DNA from: Neorhodopirellula lusitana
GTDB taxonomy: Bacteria > Planctomycetota > Planctomycetia > Pirellulales > Pirellulaceae
Reading direction: 5' to 3'
Assembly: GCF_900182915.1 (NCBI RefSeq)
Contig: NZ_FXUG01000015.1
Span: forward strand, 1 to 64,000
Length of the DNA: 64,000 nt
The position numbers and the translations under genes are program-made. Every line of letters begins with the position of its first letter. Within the stretch, counting starts at the first letter, position 1. The notes under the pieces were generated by a model that did not search any database, had not been told where the DNA came from, and worked only from the letters and a program-made list of their open reading frames with translations. Positions 36,301-45,643 of this stretch are shown one piece after another.

Positions 36301-38719
36301 CGTTGGTAGCACTGGGTGTAGGCGTGGTCATGGAAACGAACGTTTCGCTGCCGTCGGGGAAACGCCCGTACGAGACATCGGTGACCTGTTCTCCGAAGGT
36401 GACCGAGTCAATCAGTGTGATGCCATCGGTATGATAAAGGCCAATTTCTTCGCCGCCAGATGACAGCTTGAAGGTCGCGTGGTCGTCACCTTGATCCGTG
36501 TCACCATCCGCCCACACGATAAGGTAACCGCCCGCGGCGATCGTGGTGCCGGAAGCGAACTGCCACTGAGTCGGGTCGGTCAGGTCGTCCGTCATCGACA
36601 TGCCGCTCAGGTCGATCGCCTCGGTGCCTGGGTTATAAATTTCAACCCAGTCCTCATACGCACCCGCTTCGTCAGGATCTTCAACCACGGAATCGTTGTC
36701 CGCCATGAATTCGTTGATGTACAACTCCACCGTGTCGACAGGCTCAACAATGACCACGCTGGCAAGATTCTCGGTACCAAAAGTGGGTTGGTCAGTCGTT
36801 TCCAGTTCACCTTCGCCGTCGGGCACGCGAGCCAGTGAAGTGTCGTCGGCCATCGTCGCGTAGGTCACCATGTCGATCACAGTGACTCCGTCGGTTAGCT
36901 GCAAGGTTCCGCCGGTTGCACTCAATGAGAAGCTTGCGTGGTTGGTGCCAGCGCTGGTTTCGCCGTCAAGCCAGAGTGTGAGAAACTCCCCATCATCGAG
37001 GCTTTCCGATGGCAGTGACCACTTGGTCAAATCGCCCGCATCGTCGGTAAGGTACAACCCGGCAACATCCACTAGGCCCGGGCCGTAGTTGTAGATCTCG
37101 ATCCACGGATCAAAATCGCCTGATTCATCTTGCACCGTTGCCACGTTCAACACCATCAATTCGTTGAGCCGCAGATCGGTTGACGACGCGTAGGTATCGA
37201 GTTCAGCGTCGAGATACGTCGCACGATTGTCGATGAAGGAGGTCAGTCCGTAAATCACTCCCTGTCCCGATACAATATCAGTGGTCAGGTTTTGTTCGAA
37301 CTGCGCTATCGTGTACTGCTTGTTGGGGTCCGCCGTCACATCGTCGCGAATGATATCCGCCAATTCATTAATGCGGGCGGTTGCTGCGGTGATATCAAAT
37401 CCTTCACGCAACATCTCAGCCAGATCTCGCAGGTAGTCATCGCTGTACTCGTCGACTGCCCATAGGTTTTCCATCAACGGGCGAGACTCATCCGTTTCCG
37501 TCGTCGTACCGCCGGGTCCACCGATAGGCGGCCCACCGCCACCCGGGCCTCCAACCGTTGTGGCAACCGGAAGCCAGAATGGATCCAGTTCCTGCAGGTC
37601 TTCACCGGGTGAGGTAAACAAACTGAACCGCCCGAACGATTCATTCGCATCCCAAAGAATGTGAGTGAACTGGCCACTGTCATCACGGTCGTAGAGGTAG
37701 TAGTTGTGAGCCGATCCGTTGTACGAGTCTAGGTTCGCAAACAGGTTATTGATCGCGAGTGATGCCAACGTGTCGTCCACGTCCAAAAGCGGTTCAATTG
37801 CCGCTGCTAGGTCTTCGGCAGACGTGTTGTTGAGAACGTCGATGAACTCGACCAAGTCGGAATAGTCGTTCTCGGTCTCGTTGGTCTTCAGTTGGTAGTT
37901 CTCTTCATAAGCGACCGGATCATCACCCAGGTAGGTTAAGTCCGATCCGAAGTCGGCATTGGGATCGTCGCCCGCCTCATCAGACGCGGCACCTTTGTAA
38001 AGGTTGCCATCTTCGTCACTGCCGAACCGTGTTTGCACATACGTCTTGTCGACCTGTTCCACGGCCGTGTAGATGCCGTACAGTTCGCCGTTGATGGTGA
38101 CATTCGTGTGAACTGCTCGGCTAGAACCTTCAACGAAGTTGGAGGCAAAGTCATACAACAACTTTTCCCGCAGCATTGTCGGGTCGTTGTAATTGTTGTT
38201 CAGGTTCAGCTTCTTGAGGCCAAGGTAGGTCAGGCTGTCATTGTCCTCATCAAATTCGTCGAAATCAATTTTGAGGGACTTCTTGATGCCAGTCCCGGTG
38301 AACGATGAGTTGCCTTTAAAACGGATACCCACGTTTTCCATGGTGACGCCGTCGATGGTAACGTCCGCAGCGAAATAGGGATCGTCCGAATCATTGGCGT
38401 GGGATTCGTAAAGCACGTCGTACCAGTCGGAGTTCTCGAACGTGATCGAGATTTCATGGACGAAGCTGTCGTCAAAAAACACGGCGGCGTCATCCGCAAC
38501 CTCGGCATGAAGCCAGGCGGATTCGCTGTCCGCGGTCTCTTCGCCTTCGGCGGCGGAAAGCCCAGTGCTGAACGTGCTAATTTCGGCTGGGGTTTCATCG
38601 ACAACTTCGAAAAGAGACTCGCCGTAGAGCATGCGGCGTTGCTCGAATAATTGAAAGCTTAGTGTGCGACGCTTGTTGTGACGTGAGGGGTTGGCTCGCC
38701 GTGAAGTCATGTTGTGCAT
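33374..38719 (-). CDS. giant secreted CotH / lamin-tail / PKD protein with dockerin repeats
   Basis: A 1781-residue surface protein. The N-terminus has an LEPR-XLL-like motif (FQLFEQRRMLYG). A CotH domain follows (about 85-480: VGIRFKGNSSF, LKIDFDEF, KLNLNNNYNDPTMLREKL, ILWDANESFGRF). CotH proteins of Bacillus are atypical protein kinases of spore coats; activity here is untested. Then come one diverged lamin-tail domain, three 243-residue lamin-tail plus PKD units (LYINEFMADND, then PVADAGGPYSG), a Calx-beta-like region (VSESGTSDTISVSL) and two C-terminal dockerin-like repeats (DTNGDSLTTVVDAL and DVSRDGNVTALDAL). Composition is very acidic, typical of planctomycete surface proteins. An ATG at 38710 is a possible alternative start. 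Confidence 0.9.
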   Translation of the reverse strand: MHNMTSRRANPSRHNKRRTLSFQLFEQRRMLYGESLFEVVDETPAEISTFSTGLSAAEGEETADSESAWLHAEVADDAAVFFDDSFVHEISITFENSDWYDVLYESHANDSDDPYFAADVTIDGVTMENVGIRFKGNSSFTGTGIKKSLKIDFDEFDEDNDSLTYLGLKKLNLNNNYNDPTMLREKLLYDFASNFVEGSSRAVHTNVTINGELYGIYTAVEQVDKTYVQTRFGSDEDGNLYKGAASDEAGDDPNADFGSDLTYLGDDPVAYEENYQLKTNETENDYSDLVEFIDVLNNTSAEDLAAAIEPLLDVDDTLASLAINNLFANLDSYNGSAHNYYLYDRDDSGQFTHILWDANESFGRFSLFTSPGEDLQELDPFWLPVATTVGGPGGGGPPIGGPGGTTTETDESRPLMENLWAVDEYSDDYLRDLAEMLREGFDITAATARINELADIIRDDVTADPNKQYTIAQFEQNLTTDIVSGQGVIYGLTSFIDNRATYLDAELDTYASSTDLRLNELMVLNVATVQDESGDFDPWIEIYNYGPGLVDVAGLYLTDDAGDLTKWSLPSESLDDGEFLTLWLDGETSAGTNHASFSLSATGGTLQLTDGVTVIDMVTYATMADDTSLARVPDGEGELETTDQPTFGTENLASVVIVEPVDTVELYINEFMADNDSVVEDPDEAGAYEDWVEIYNPGTEAIDLSGMSMTDDLTDPTQWQFASGTTIAAGGYLIVWADGDTDQGDDHATFKLSSGGEEIGLYHTDGITLIDSVTFGEQVTDVSYGRFPDGSETFVSMTTPTPSATNVNDTTTNVAPVADAGGPYSGLVDEAITLTADGSTDTDGTIVTYAWDLDNDGDYDDASGVTTSFTSTTAGTFTVGVQVTDDEGATSTESTTVSVLTATVTPVELYINEFMADNDATIEDPDEAGAFEDWVEIYNPGTEAIDLSGMSLTDDLTDPTQWQFASGTTIAAGGYLIVWADGDTDQGDDHATFKLSSGGEEIGLYHTDGITLIDSVTFGEQVTDVSYGRFPDGSESFVSMTTPTPSATNVNDTTTNVAPVADAGGPYSGLVDEAITLMADGSTDTDGTIATYAWDLDNDGDYDDATDVTTSFTSTTAGTFTVGVQVTDDEGATSTNFSTVTVSTVAVTPVNLLITEFMADNDTTIEDPDEAGAFEDWIEIYNPGTEAVDLSGMYLTDDFTDPTQWSFADGMSIAAGGYLLIWADGDTDQGDSHAAFKLSSSGEAIGLYNTDGATVIDSVEYGEQTTDVSYGRFPETSDTFVFLSDATPGAVNVNEVDTNVAPVADAGGPYTAQVGDTLTVSAAGSTDSDGSIVSYAWDLDDDGLYDDATGASTSFAATSVGTFTVSVQVTDDDGSTSIDTAEVTVSAVPATAGLVVVESSGSTSVSESGTSDTISVSLASQPTADVTIAISSNDTSEISVSASELTFTIANWDVAQLITVTGVAEGLVDGVQSTTISLDPSSSDTSYDSLADSSVTVTTFDTDTSTEVNARIYTPDTVVRPHVIPGDSVATAILFVAHATGTITVTPVGSASATETIRILDGDVQLISAFTSGIASAEVTAGGMYAILFDAQLSQRIYSVSSTAGSDAFTPTVTSNFLQPTDTNGDSLTTVVDALVVINQINDLPSSEGEQTSSNMLDVSRDGNVTALDALIVINRVNSMESAEAESVAETTLRLATTAPVASQSTTTLADTVTSEPNATLSDGELDTLISISAESDSFPTSSLFDEAVLEEFGDSREDVESDNELLLLSNDALNLDWVTG
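34548..36734 (-). repeat. 729-bp tandem triplication in the CotH gene
   Basis: The marker CCGCCATGAA recurs at 35242, 35971 and 36700, exactly 729 bp (243 codons) apart. Each unit codes one lamin-tail plus one PKD domain. The two N-terminal units (about 36006-36734 and 35277-36005) are nearly identical even at silent positions; the third (about 34548-35276) is diverged. Confidence 0.95.
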
Positions 38720-39027
38720 TAGCTGAATTGGGGGGGCGAAGAGTCTGATGTCTCGGTTGGTTTCCAGGTGCGGATTCTCGCTGTGAAATCCAAGGCCTAT
38801 CTATGCGTGCATCAGTCGGGAGATGGGCCAATTAATTTTGGGTGAAAAATTTATTCGTTGTTTTTTGGCTCTTTTGGGTGGCTAGTGACGCATGTGAGTG
38901 CATCACGGAATCCCAAACGCGGTTTGTTTTTCCGTAGCGGAGCTCTTGAGCGGTTTCGTTGTCACTCTCCCCATCCCAGCGAGCGTCCAAAGGACTTTCG
39001 CTATGTTGCTATCTTCAAGGCCTCCCC
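38720..39027. other. divergent promoter region, CotH and LTXXQ-like genes
   Basis: A 308-bp gap that must hold both promoters. It has an AT-rich stretch at about 38830-38880 (AATTAATTTTGGGTGAAAAA and following). No gene is visible. Confidence 0.4.
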
Positions 39028-39768
39028 ATGAAACGAAAGCTTCTTCTTACCTGCGTGGCCGTTTTTGCCAGCGGTTTCACCATGCTTGCGATCGCCCAAG
39101 AACCCAGAGGTGGTGGCCCGGTCGGGCGTCCCAAACCCGGCGAGATTCTCCCCGAATTCTTACGCCAATCTCTGAACCTAACGGACCGGCAATCCAAGCA
39201 ACTCAGCTCGCTGCAAACCATGGTCGACGGTCGGTTGGAGAAACTGCTGACCGATGAGCAACGGCAACAATTGGAATCCGCCCAACCGCCCGGCGGTGGT
39301 CCAGAAGGTCCCGGTGGCGCGGGCAGACCGGATGGCGTTGGAGGACCGGGTGACGCGGGCGGTCTTAGTAGTTCCAGTCCCTATGCTGATGAGGAAGCCG
39401 GGCCTCCAGCAAACGGGCCTCCAGAAGGTGGGCCTCCGGGAGGCGGCCCTCCGCCCGGACAAGGTCGCCCAGGGTTTGGTCCACCGGGTGGCGGACCTCC
39501 CGGAGGCGGGCCTCCCCGCGGCGGTCCTGGCGGCGGTGGACGTGGACCTGGTGGTCCGCCTCAACCTGGTGAGATTTTGCCATCGTTCGTGAAGGAATCA
39601 CTCAACCTGACGATCAAGCAAACTCGTCAGCTTGAAGCGCTACAGCGTACTGTCACCAAGCGTTTGACATCGATTCTGACACTACAACAACAGCAGCAAC
39701 TGATGCGGGGCGGTCCTCAAACAGAACAGGGTAGCCGGGAAGGTGGTCCCAGCGGACGACCGCAGTAA
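39028..39768 (+). CDS. secreted Gly/Pro-rich protein with two LTXXQ-like motifs
   Basis: A 246-residue exported protein with a signal peptide (MKRKLLLTCVAVFASGFTMLAIAQ). Two copies of a helical module, PGEILPEFLRQSLNLTDRQ near the N-terminus and PGEILPSFVKESLNLTIKQ near the C-terminus, each continue into a QL-rich helix. The pattern resembles the LTXXQ repeat of Spy/CpxP periplasmic chaperones. Between them lies a Gly/Pro-rich linker of about 100 residues made of GGGPPG-type repeats. The frame is open from 38959, but the ATG at 39028 begins the signal peptide. It precedes the YHYH gene by 183 bp. The function is unknown; an extracytoplasmic binding or chaperone-like role is possible. Confidence 0.75.
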   Translation: MKRKLLLTCVAVFASGFTMLAIAQEPRGGGPVGRPKPGEILPEFLRQSLNLTDRQSKQLSSLQTMVDGRLEKLLTDEQRQQLESAQPPGGGPEGPGGAGRPDGVGGPGDAGGLSSSSPYADEEAGPPANGPPEGGPPGGGPPPGQGRPGFGPPGGGPPGGGPPRGGPGGGGRGPGGPPQPGEILPSFVKESLNLTIKQTRQLEALQRTVTKRLTSILTLQQQQQLMRGGPQTEQGSREGGPSGRPQ

Positions 39769-39951
39769 TCGTCCAAACGACTTGCGGCACTTCGTTGCGG
39801 CATCAAAATGTCGCGATCTTTTTAACCGCGACGCTCTGCAATTTACCAACACGCCAGACCGTGATACTACTAGCATCAGTGGTGAGGCGTGTTGAGTGCA
39901 GAGAGCGTTCGACAACGGGGCTCAATCAGCAATTTCTCTGAGGTAATCACA

Positions 39952-40938
39952 ATGTCGAAACAACGGATAGTCTGGGCAGCGGTGGTTGCGTTGGCGTTCA
40001 CGGGTGTCGTTCTGGTGTCCTGGCCGCGCGCCGAGGACGTTCCAATGCCAGTGGTTCAACCGGTCAATCCAGACTACTTCATTTCTGATTGCTTAGTTGA
40101 ACCGATCAAGAAAGAGATACGAAGGCTCAGCGACGGGCGTGAAGCCGAGTGTTATGTCATCACGACTAAGAGCGTGCCGACAGATCACCCAATCGGTCCT
40201 TGGGCACCGAAGCATGTCACTGATGGCGAGGACAAGGGCGGAATCTGGATCAAGGACGGACACGTCTACAATGTTTCGGGTGAATTCGTCGCGCACTTGG
40301 ACGAACTTTACGACGACCCACAGTGGAATCTCGTACGTGAAGATGGCAGCATCCGAGTTACCGACACGAAGGAAGCTTTCGACCTGGCCGCGCGACCGAA
40401 CGTGGATCCTCGCTACAACAACTACGCCGTTGAGTGTCCTGTTGACGTAGTCGAGTGGAAGAGCAACTACAACGTCTATATCATCCCGGTAAATCCAGTT
40501 TACCGATCAAAGGCGACTGATTTCCATCGGGTCGGCAACGGGCACGGGCCAGTCGGTGTGGCATTCAATGGCGTCAAGTACGATCCGCCAGCACCCATTC
40601 ACATGATCATCAAAGCCCACACGATCGCTCCGTTTGATCATTCCGGCGGGCACGTGAATCCGCACGCCGGCTATCATTACCACGCGGCAACGGGCAACAC
40701 CAAAGAGATCGAGCAAACGGACGGTCACGCTCCGTTGATCGGCTACGCATTGGACGGATTCGGAATCTACGCGCACCTCGATATCGACGGCAAGAAGCCG
40801 ATCGATTTGGATGAGTGCAGCGGCCACTTCGACAACATTCGCGGTTACCACTATCACGCCAGTGCCGCGGGCGACAATCAGATCATCGGCGCTTTCCGCG
40901 GAATCGCAGGTTCAGCCAGCGTCGTTGAACCAAAGTAA
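39952..40938 (+). CDS. YHYH-domain secreted protein
   Basis: A 328-residue protein with an N-terminal signal or anchor (MSKQRIVWAAVVALAFTGVVLVSW). The YHYH domain family is defined by the motif seen twice here, in NPHAGYHYHAATG and in NIRGYHYHASAAG. Other conserved elements are GPVGVAFNGVKYDPPAP and LIGYALDGFGIY. The His-rich motifs suggest metal binding, but the family has no established activity that I know of. GAGGTAA precedes the ATG at 39952 as a good ribosome site, so this start is preferred to the upstream open frame. Confidence 0.85.
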   Translation: MSKQRIVWAAVVALAFTGVVLVSWPRAEDVPMPVVQPVNPDYFISDCLVEPIKKEIRRLSDGREAECYVITTKSVPTDHPIGPWAPKHVTDGEDKGGIWIKDGHVYNVSGEFVAHLDELYDDPQWNLVREDGSIRVTDTKEAFDLAARPNVDPRYNNYAVECPVDVVEWKSNYNVYIIPVNPVYRSKATDFHRVGNGHGPVGVAFNGVKYDPPAPIHMIIKAHTIAPFDHSGGHVNPHAGYHYHAATGNTKEIEQTDGHAPLIGYALDGFGIYAHLDIDGKKPIDLDECSGHFDNIRGYHYHASAAGDNQIIGAFRGIAGSASVVEPK

Positions 40939-41874
40939 CCCTGACTGGAACCCGTTCGTGTCGGTCATCGGTTGACGCAATCAGCTTGGTTGTACCAAGC
41001 ATTGAGTTCGGAACGTGCGAAGGCACAATGGCTTATCCCGTCGATGCATCGGGTAATCCATCGGACATGCGAGACCGCTTGATGGAAGCTTTTTCGCGAC
41101 GGAAGCCAAGTCATCGGAGAGCAATCGTCTACTCAATCATCTCGGATCGATCGTGCATATTCCCCGTTGTCGAAACGGGGGGCAGATGGTCCTGGTTTTG
41201 TGTCGTATTCGTCGCACCCTGACGAGGGGGGACGCTGTCGCGTCAGATGCTTACGATTCGTATCGTGAACCGGGGGGATCAGTCGAGGCTAACCGGTTTG
41301 AGCTCGAAGCCTAAATGCTGTCAGCCGTTTGGAAATGGAGATTGCACCAGTTTGCGAGTTCCAAATACGAATCGGCAACGACATCGGGTTAACGCAAACT
41401 CATAGGCGTTGGTCTGACGGAGGGGGCGTAGCGAAGTTTTACATCGGCGAGATTTTGGCAGCCACGATTGGCTGAATCGTCGCTCAACAACGTTCTTGTG
41501 AGTGGAGGGTGACGCGACCATCAGAATGCTTTAGGGCGTCTGTGCCGGCCTAGTCCTCTGTTTGAACTGGCGGTTTCGGAGCGGGGCTCCGGTGCAGTGG
41601 CGACCTAACCAGTTTATGCAGTCGCATTTCGTTGGATTGATAGACGATAGGGGGCAGCGAGCGTTGCCTCGGGGCACTGTGCGCACTTTGGTCATTCCGC
41701 GTTCCAGATTTACAATCATCTCGCTGGGATAACGGTAAGATTGTTGAGTTGTTTAACGGGGGGCGTTTCAGTACTTCCCCACTTACTAAGGCCTCTTGAG
41801 CAACATCGTTCTTTAGTCATTGAATGCGTTTGCTTCAGTGACTCAGTTTTTTCACTTGAGGATAGAGGGAAGCA
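40939..41874. other. 936-bp region without a recognisable gene
   Basis: Short open frames on both strands (40986-41222, 41321-41521, 41531-41719) have no recognisable composition or start signals. The last 100 bp should hold the promoter of the second DUF1559 gene, whose ATG has a good GAGGGAAGCA ribosome site. A non-coding RNA or a decayed gene cannot be excluded. Confidence 0.45.
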
Positions 41875-43110
41875 ATGAATCGATTTCATAAAAATAGGGG
41901 CTTCACACTGGTAGAACTGCTAGTCGTGATCGCAATCATCGGAGTGCTCGTTGGGCTCCTGTTACCGGCCGTGCAAGCTGCTCGTGAAGCTGCTCGCCGA
42001 ATGAGTTGCAGCAACAACTTCAAGCAGATTGGCTTGGGAATTCACAATTACCATTCCGCTTACAAGCAACTGCCAGTTCACGGAACTGGCACCACGGGGC
42101 TGTTCGGAAACCGACACAAAAGCGATCCAACAGGCAGTTCGTATCTGGAGGTTTCGGCTTTGGTGGGGATCGTCCCTTTCGTCGAACAGCAAGCGTTGTG
42201 GGAGCAGATTGCGAATCCCTTCCAGACCGAGGACAGTGGCGGGAATGTGAAGTACTACGATCCGATGGGACCGTGGCCTGGAACAACGCTCGCCTCGCTT
42301 AGTGCTCAAGGGAGCTACGATCCTTGGCTAACCGATGTGGGTACTTACCGGTGCCCAAGCGATCCGGGACGTGGATTGCCCGCCCAAGGACGTACGAACT
42401 ATGGGATGTGTATTGGTGATTCCATCGACATCACGTACGGCGGTTTGAAAGTGCGTTCAACGGGAGCGGACAACACGGGAGGCACGCCACCCGTTTACCA
42501 GCGTGCACAAGCTTCCATGCGTGGTGCTTTCGTTGTGCAAGCGGATTCCGCGTTCCGTGACACGCTCGATGGTCTTTCCAACACGATCTTCGCTGGCGAA
42601 ATGATCACCGACTTGGGCGATAAGGACCGCCGCAGTCATCTGATGAACGCGAGTGCCAATGTTCTCAACGAAGGTCAAAACCTAGCATGTCGGCAAAGCC
42701 TGGATGCTGAACGTCCATTGTTTTGGAGCAGCTCTCCTGGGCCGAACTCCTTCACCGGCGACTCGGAACAAAAGCGTGGCTATAAGTGGGCATCTTCGGT
42801 TCCAATCTACACGCAAGTCTTCACCATCCTTCCGCCCAATGCGGAACTATGCGGTCAGAACAATGTGTTTTCGATTGCGATCACACCACCTAGTAGCCGC
42901 CACCAGGGTGGCTGCCACGTACTGATGGGCGACGGCGCGGTCAAGTTTGTAACGGACTCAATCGACACCGGGAATCTATCGCGTGGTCAGGTTGGGGTCT
43001 CGACTGCTCACACCGATCCGTTGTCCGTGCCCGGTATCGCAAGCCCGTACGGATTATGGGGTGCCCTGGGAACGCGAGCATCGAAAGAAGTGATCGACGA
43101 AGAGTTTTAA
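41875..43110 (+). CDS. DUF1559 prepilin-like protein (second copy)
   Basis: A 411-residue DUF1559 protein, close paralogue of the one at 22.7-23.9 kb. The prepilin site is canonical here ([18 protein letters not shown], cleavage after glycine). It shares [20 protein letters not shown] and the C-terminal [20 protein letters not shown] and [16 protein letters not shown] blocks with its paralogue, so both belong to the same subfamily. It is exported and presumably processed by a prepilin peptidase. A small lipoprotein gene follows 206 bp downstream, then a strong terminator. Confidence 0.95.
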   Translation: MNRFHKNRGFTLVELLVVIAIIGVLVGLLLPAVQAAREAARRMSCSNNFKQIGLGIHNYHSAYKQLPVHGTGTTGLFGNRHKSDPTGSSYLEVSALVGIVPFVEQQALWEQIANPFQTEDSGGNVKYYDPMGPWPGTTLASLSAQGSYDPWLTDVGTYRCPSDPGRGLPAQGRTNYGMCIGDSIDITYGGLKVRSTGADNTGGTPPVYQRAQASMRGAFVVQADSAFRDTLDGLSNTIFAGEMITDLGDKDRRSHLMNASANVLNEGQNLACRQSLDAERPLFWSSSPGPNSFTGDSEQKRGYKWASSVPIYTQVFTILPPNAELCGQNNVFSIAITPPSSRHQGGCHVLMGDGAVKFVTDSIDTGNLSRGQVGVSTAHTDPLSVPGIASPYGLWGALGTRASKEVIDEEF

Positions 43111-43316
43111 AGTTGATGCTGAGATCGTACTTTCCGGCATTCGTTTCAAACAAAACTGCAACGAATGCCGGTGGTTTCACAATTGCGCTGAACCAACGGC
43201 CGAGCATCAATTCGCTTGCACCAAGCAATTGGTTAATTGGCAAAGCCAACGCCCTTTCATGGCTTAGGTGTTAAATCCCTATAGCCGTTCATACCTTCCA
43301 CTTATTTTGAATTGAC

Positions 43317-43505
43317 ATGATGCGATATCAAATCTCATTCTTCGCCTTGCTCTGTGTATGCTCCCTAGCCTGTGGATGCAACTCGGATGCAAACGTGACC
43401 AGTGACCGAGACCAGATCGAAAGTTTCCTAGAAGAAAACCCGGAACAGAATTTGACTCCTGAGGAAGTCGATGCCCAGATGGCGATGCCACTGACCGCGG
43501 AATGA
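43317..43505 (+). CDS. small lipoprotein downstream of DUF1559 (second copy)
   Basis: A 62-residue protein with a lipoprotein signal (YQISFFALLCVCSLACGC, lipobox LACGC) and a short acidic tail, NPEQNLTPEEVDAQM. An ATG at 43317 is followed immediately by another at 43320. It stands between the DUF1559 gene and a Rho-independent terminator, as does the 71-residue lipoprotein at 22.5 kb. Both share a TPEE[LV]-x3-M motif; otherwise similarity is low. The function is unknown. Confidence 0.8.
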   Translation: MMRYQISFFALLCVCSLACGCNSDANVTSDRDQIESFLEENPEQNLTPEEVDAQMAMPLTAE

Positions 43506-43628
43506 TCCTGATCCGCTGCCCGGCGATGATTGAATAGAGACGACGGTGAATGGTCGATTCATTGCTCGAATTTTGCCTGAACGCGGGTCTCTTTCAGTGC
43601 TCGCCGCCTGAGTCGAGTTTGACCGAAA

Positions 43629-43667
43629 AAAAAACGCCCGGACCGCGAAAGCGACCGGGCGTTTTTT
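43629..43667. terminator. bidirectional Rho-independent terminator
   Basis: A 13-bp stem (43629-43641 with 43655-43667; core ACGCCCGG/CCGGGCGT) with a 13-nt loop, flanked by A-run and T-run. It can end the lipoprotein transcript on the plus strand and the phosphatase transcript arriving from the minus strand (stop at 43725). Confidence 0.93.
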
Positions 43668-43724
43668 GGTGGACTGAACGGGAGTGGACTCGAACGAGAC
43701 TTTCCCGAATCTGGTTAGCGAAGA

Positions 43725-45584
43725 TTAGTTTAGCGAGACGGTTGCGGGTTTACTGCCAACCTTTGCATCGCTAGCGATCACCGTGGTGGGGTTGTTCTTG
43801 CCGGCTTTGACAACAAAGGTCTTCCCCTCGGGTGCTCCCGGGGTGAATGTCTTGCCTTTCGCACGAACCGTGTAAAGGACTTCGTTGGTGTCCGCATCGA
43901 TCAGCTGCACGACGGGATTCTCGACATCAAAGGTGAGCTGACCCAGCTTTCCCCAGGATGGCGGGTTGTAGTTGTCGAACTGGCTGATCGTTCGCGGCCA
44001 ACCGGGATATTGTTTTGCAGCTGGATCGGTGACGTCCACGTTACGTGGCCAGCACTCCATTTCGATTTCTCGAGTCTTGGTGTTGAAACGGACGATTCCG
44101 AAACCAGCGGCTCGAGTATTCAGCAGGTTGCCATTGGGGACTGGCTCTGGATTGGCGGCGGCGTAGTTGGTCACCTTATTGGCAAAGCCGTCAAGCTGGT
44201 CGCCCGTGTATTCAGGTGCTCCGGCTTCACGGTTCGCACCCGGTTCGAGTGGAAGCCACCAACGCAAGTAAAGGTTTGCGATCGAAGGCACACAGAACGA
44301 CCAAATCGAGTCGCGATACTCGTCGACGCCATGGTGGAAAATGGTCGCCAAGTGTTGGTCACCGGCAAGATGGAACGCGTATGCTTTCCGAAGTCCTTCG
44401 AGCGCGTGGTTGCGTCCCGTTTGGGGCCAGCCGTTGGAGTCCATGTCCGCATGCAGACGTCCGTTGGCGGTGCCGTGAACGTGAGCACCACCGCAGAAGA
44501 TGGTAGCTGACAACGCCACCTTCATGTCGGCTTCGGTCCAGTCCTTGGCCCACTGGTCAATGAATTTCAATTGGCGGTCGCCGAGCAACACGGCTCCTTT
44601 GACATCCACGCTAGCAGGGTCGTAGTCTGGGTTGCGGATATGGTCGGGGCGTGGGCCTTGCTTTGGCACGCGGCCGGCAGGACCGGTTTTGAATTTACGA
44701 TCTTCGAGAATCGCGAAGTCGATGTTTCCCCAATTCAGGTTCGTGAAATAAACACCAATGCCTTGGCCGATTTTGTGGGGGTCGACGGGGTCGGGCAGGT
44801 TGCTCGTTTGGGCACGCTCGACTTCTTTGACGTACACACCCGGCTTGGCATAGCCACCATCCGCGGCGCCGCTGAGTGTTGAGATTTTCCCGCTTTCACC
44901 CCATAGGTTCGGTTGCCCCACGTCGTGGTCGTCAGGCAAGCAGATCGTCGGACGATCCTTGATGATGTCGCCGAAGTCACGACCGAATTTAAGCCACGCG
45001 GCATAGTGCCGATTGTGATCGTAGACTTGGTCACCGGAAAAGAAGAGCACGTCGGCATCGACTTTGTTGACGTTGTCGATCAGGTCTTGGCGTGAGATAT
45101 CGCCACCGTGTCCGGGTTGAATGGAGTTACCCGTGAACGCCGCAACAACAATCTCATCTTTGTCGATCGGGTTACGCCGAATCGTGCCCTCATAGAATGC
45201 TTCGGTGCCGTGGGCGACGCGATAGCGTGCATCTTGGGTGTCGTCCCAGTTGGTGATTCGAAATGGTGCCGTCCAGCCTGGTTCAATCACAGTGGACTGC
45301 GCCACCTCGGTCCACTTGCCGTTTTTCTCGATTTCCAAACGAACCGTCTTCGAATCGCTATCTGCAAGCGGATACAGTTGCGCGTTCAGCTTCAGTATGT
45401 TGTCACTGACGGTGTAGAGTGCGAAGCAAATGACGTCCTTCTTTTCCACTTTGGGAATACTCAGGTCAGCACGCTTTTTCTTTTGAGTGTTTTTTGTCTG
45501 AGCCGTGGCGGTGCCACACGTCATGGGAATGCCGGCAAACAGCAGTGCCAAGCAGAGCAAGGTGAGTCGGGGAAGCAGCTTCAT
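43725..45584 (-). CDS. secreted PhoD-like metallophosphatase
   Basis: A protein of about 619 residues with a signal peptide (MKLLPRLTLLCLALLFAGIP). The metallophosphatase signatures are visible: DVLFFSGDQVYDHNRHY, ICLPDDHDVGQPN, LSATIFCGGAHVHG and HLAGDQHLATIFHHG. PhoD-family enzymes are extracytoplasmic calcium/iron-dependent phosphomono- or diesterases; the large size and the absence of a Tat signal set this one apart, so alkaline phosphatase activity is only inferred. The frame is open to 45737, but the ATG at 45584 starts the signal peptide. It follows the membrane protein gene by 59 bp and ends at the shared terminator. Confidence 0.85.
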   Translation of the reverse strand: MKLLPRLTLLCLALLFAGIPMTCGTATAQTKNTQKKKRADLSIPKVEKKDVICFALYTVSDNILKLNAQLYPLADSDSKTVRLEIEKNGKWTEVAQSTVIEPGWTAPFRITNWDDTQDARYRVAHGTEAFYEGTIRRNPIDKDEIVVAAFTGNSIQPGHGGDISRQDLIDNVNKVDADVLFFSGDQVYDHNRHYAAWLKFGRDFGDIIKDRPTICLPDDHDVGQPNLWGESGKISTLSGAADGGYAKPGVYVKEVERAQTSNLPDPVDPHKIGQGIGVYFTNLNWGNIDFAILEDRKFKTGPAGRVPKQGPRPDHIRNPDYDPASVDVKGAVLLGDRQLKFIDQWAKDWTEADMKVALSATIFCGGAHVHGTANGRLHADMDSNGWPQTGRNHALEGLRKAYAFHLAGDQHLATIFHHGVDEYRDSIWSFCVPSIANLYLRWWLPLEPGANREAGAPEYTGDQLDGFANKVTNYAAANPEPVPNGNLLNTRAAGFGIVRFNTKTREIEMECWPRNVDVTDPAAKQYPGWPRTISQFDNYNPPSWGKLGQLTFDVENPVVQLIDADTNEVLYTVRAKGKTFTPGAPEGKTFVVKAGKNNPTTVIASDAKVGSKPATVSLN

Positions 45585-45643
45585 GGTGTTTCCTAAGTAG
45601 GTCAGATTCGTAACGTCGTTAGTGGGGATCGAAACGTCGGGTT

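Noticed and set aside
40986-41222. 78-residue plus-strand frame after the YHYH gene
   Set aside because: No recognisable motif or start signal; treated as chance in a long gap.
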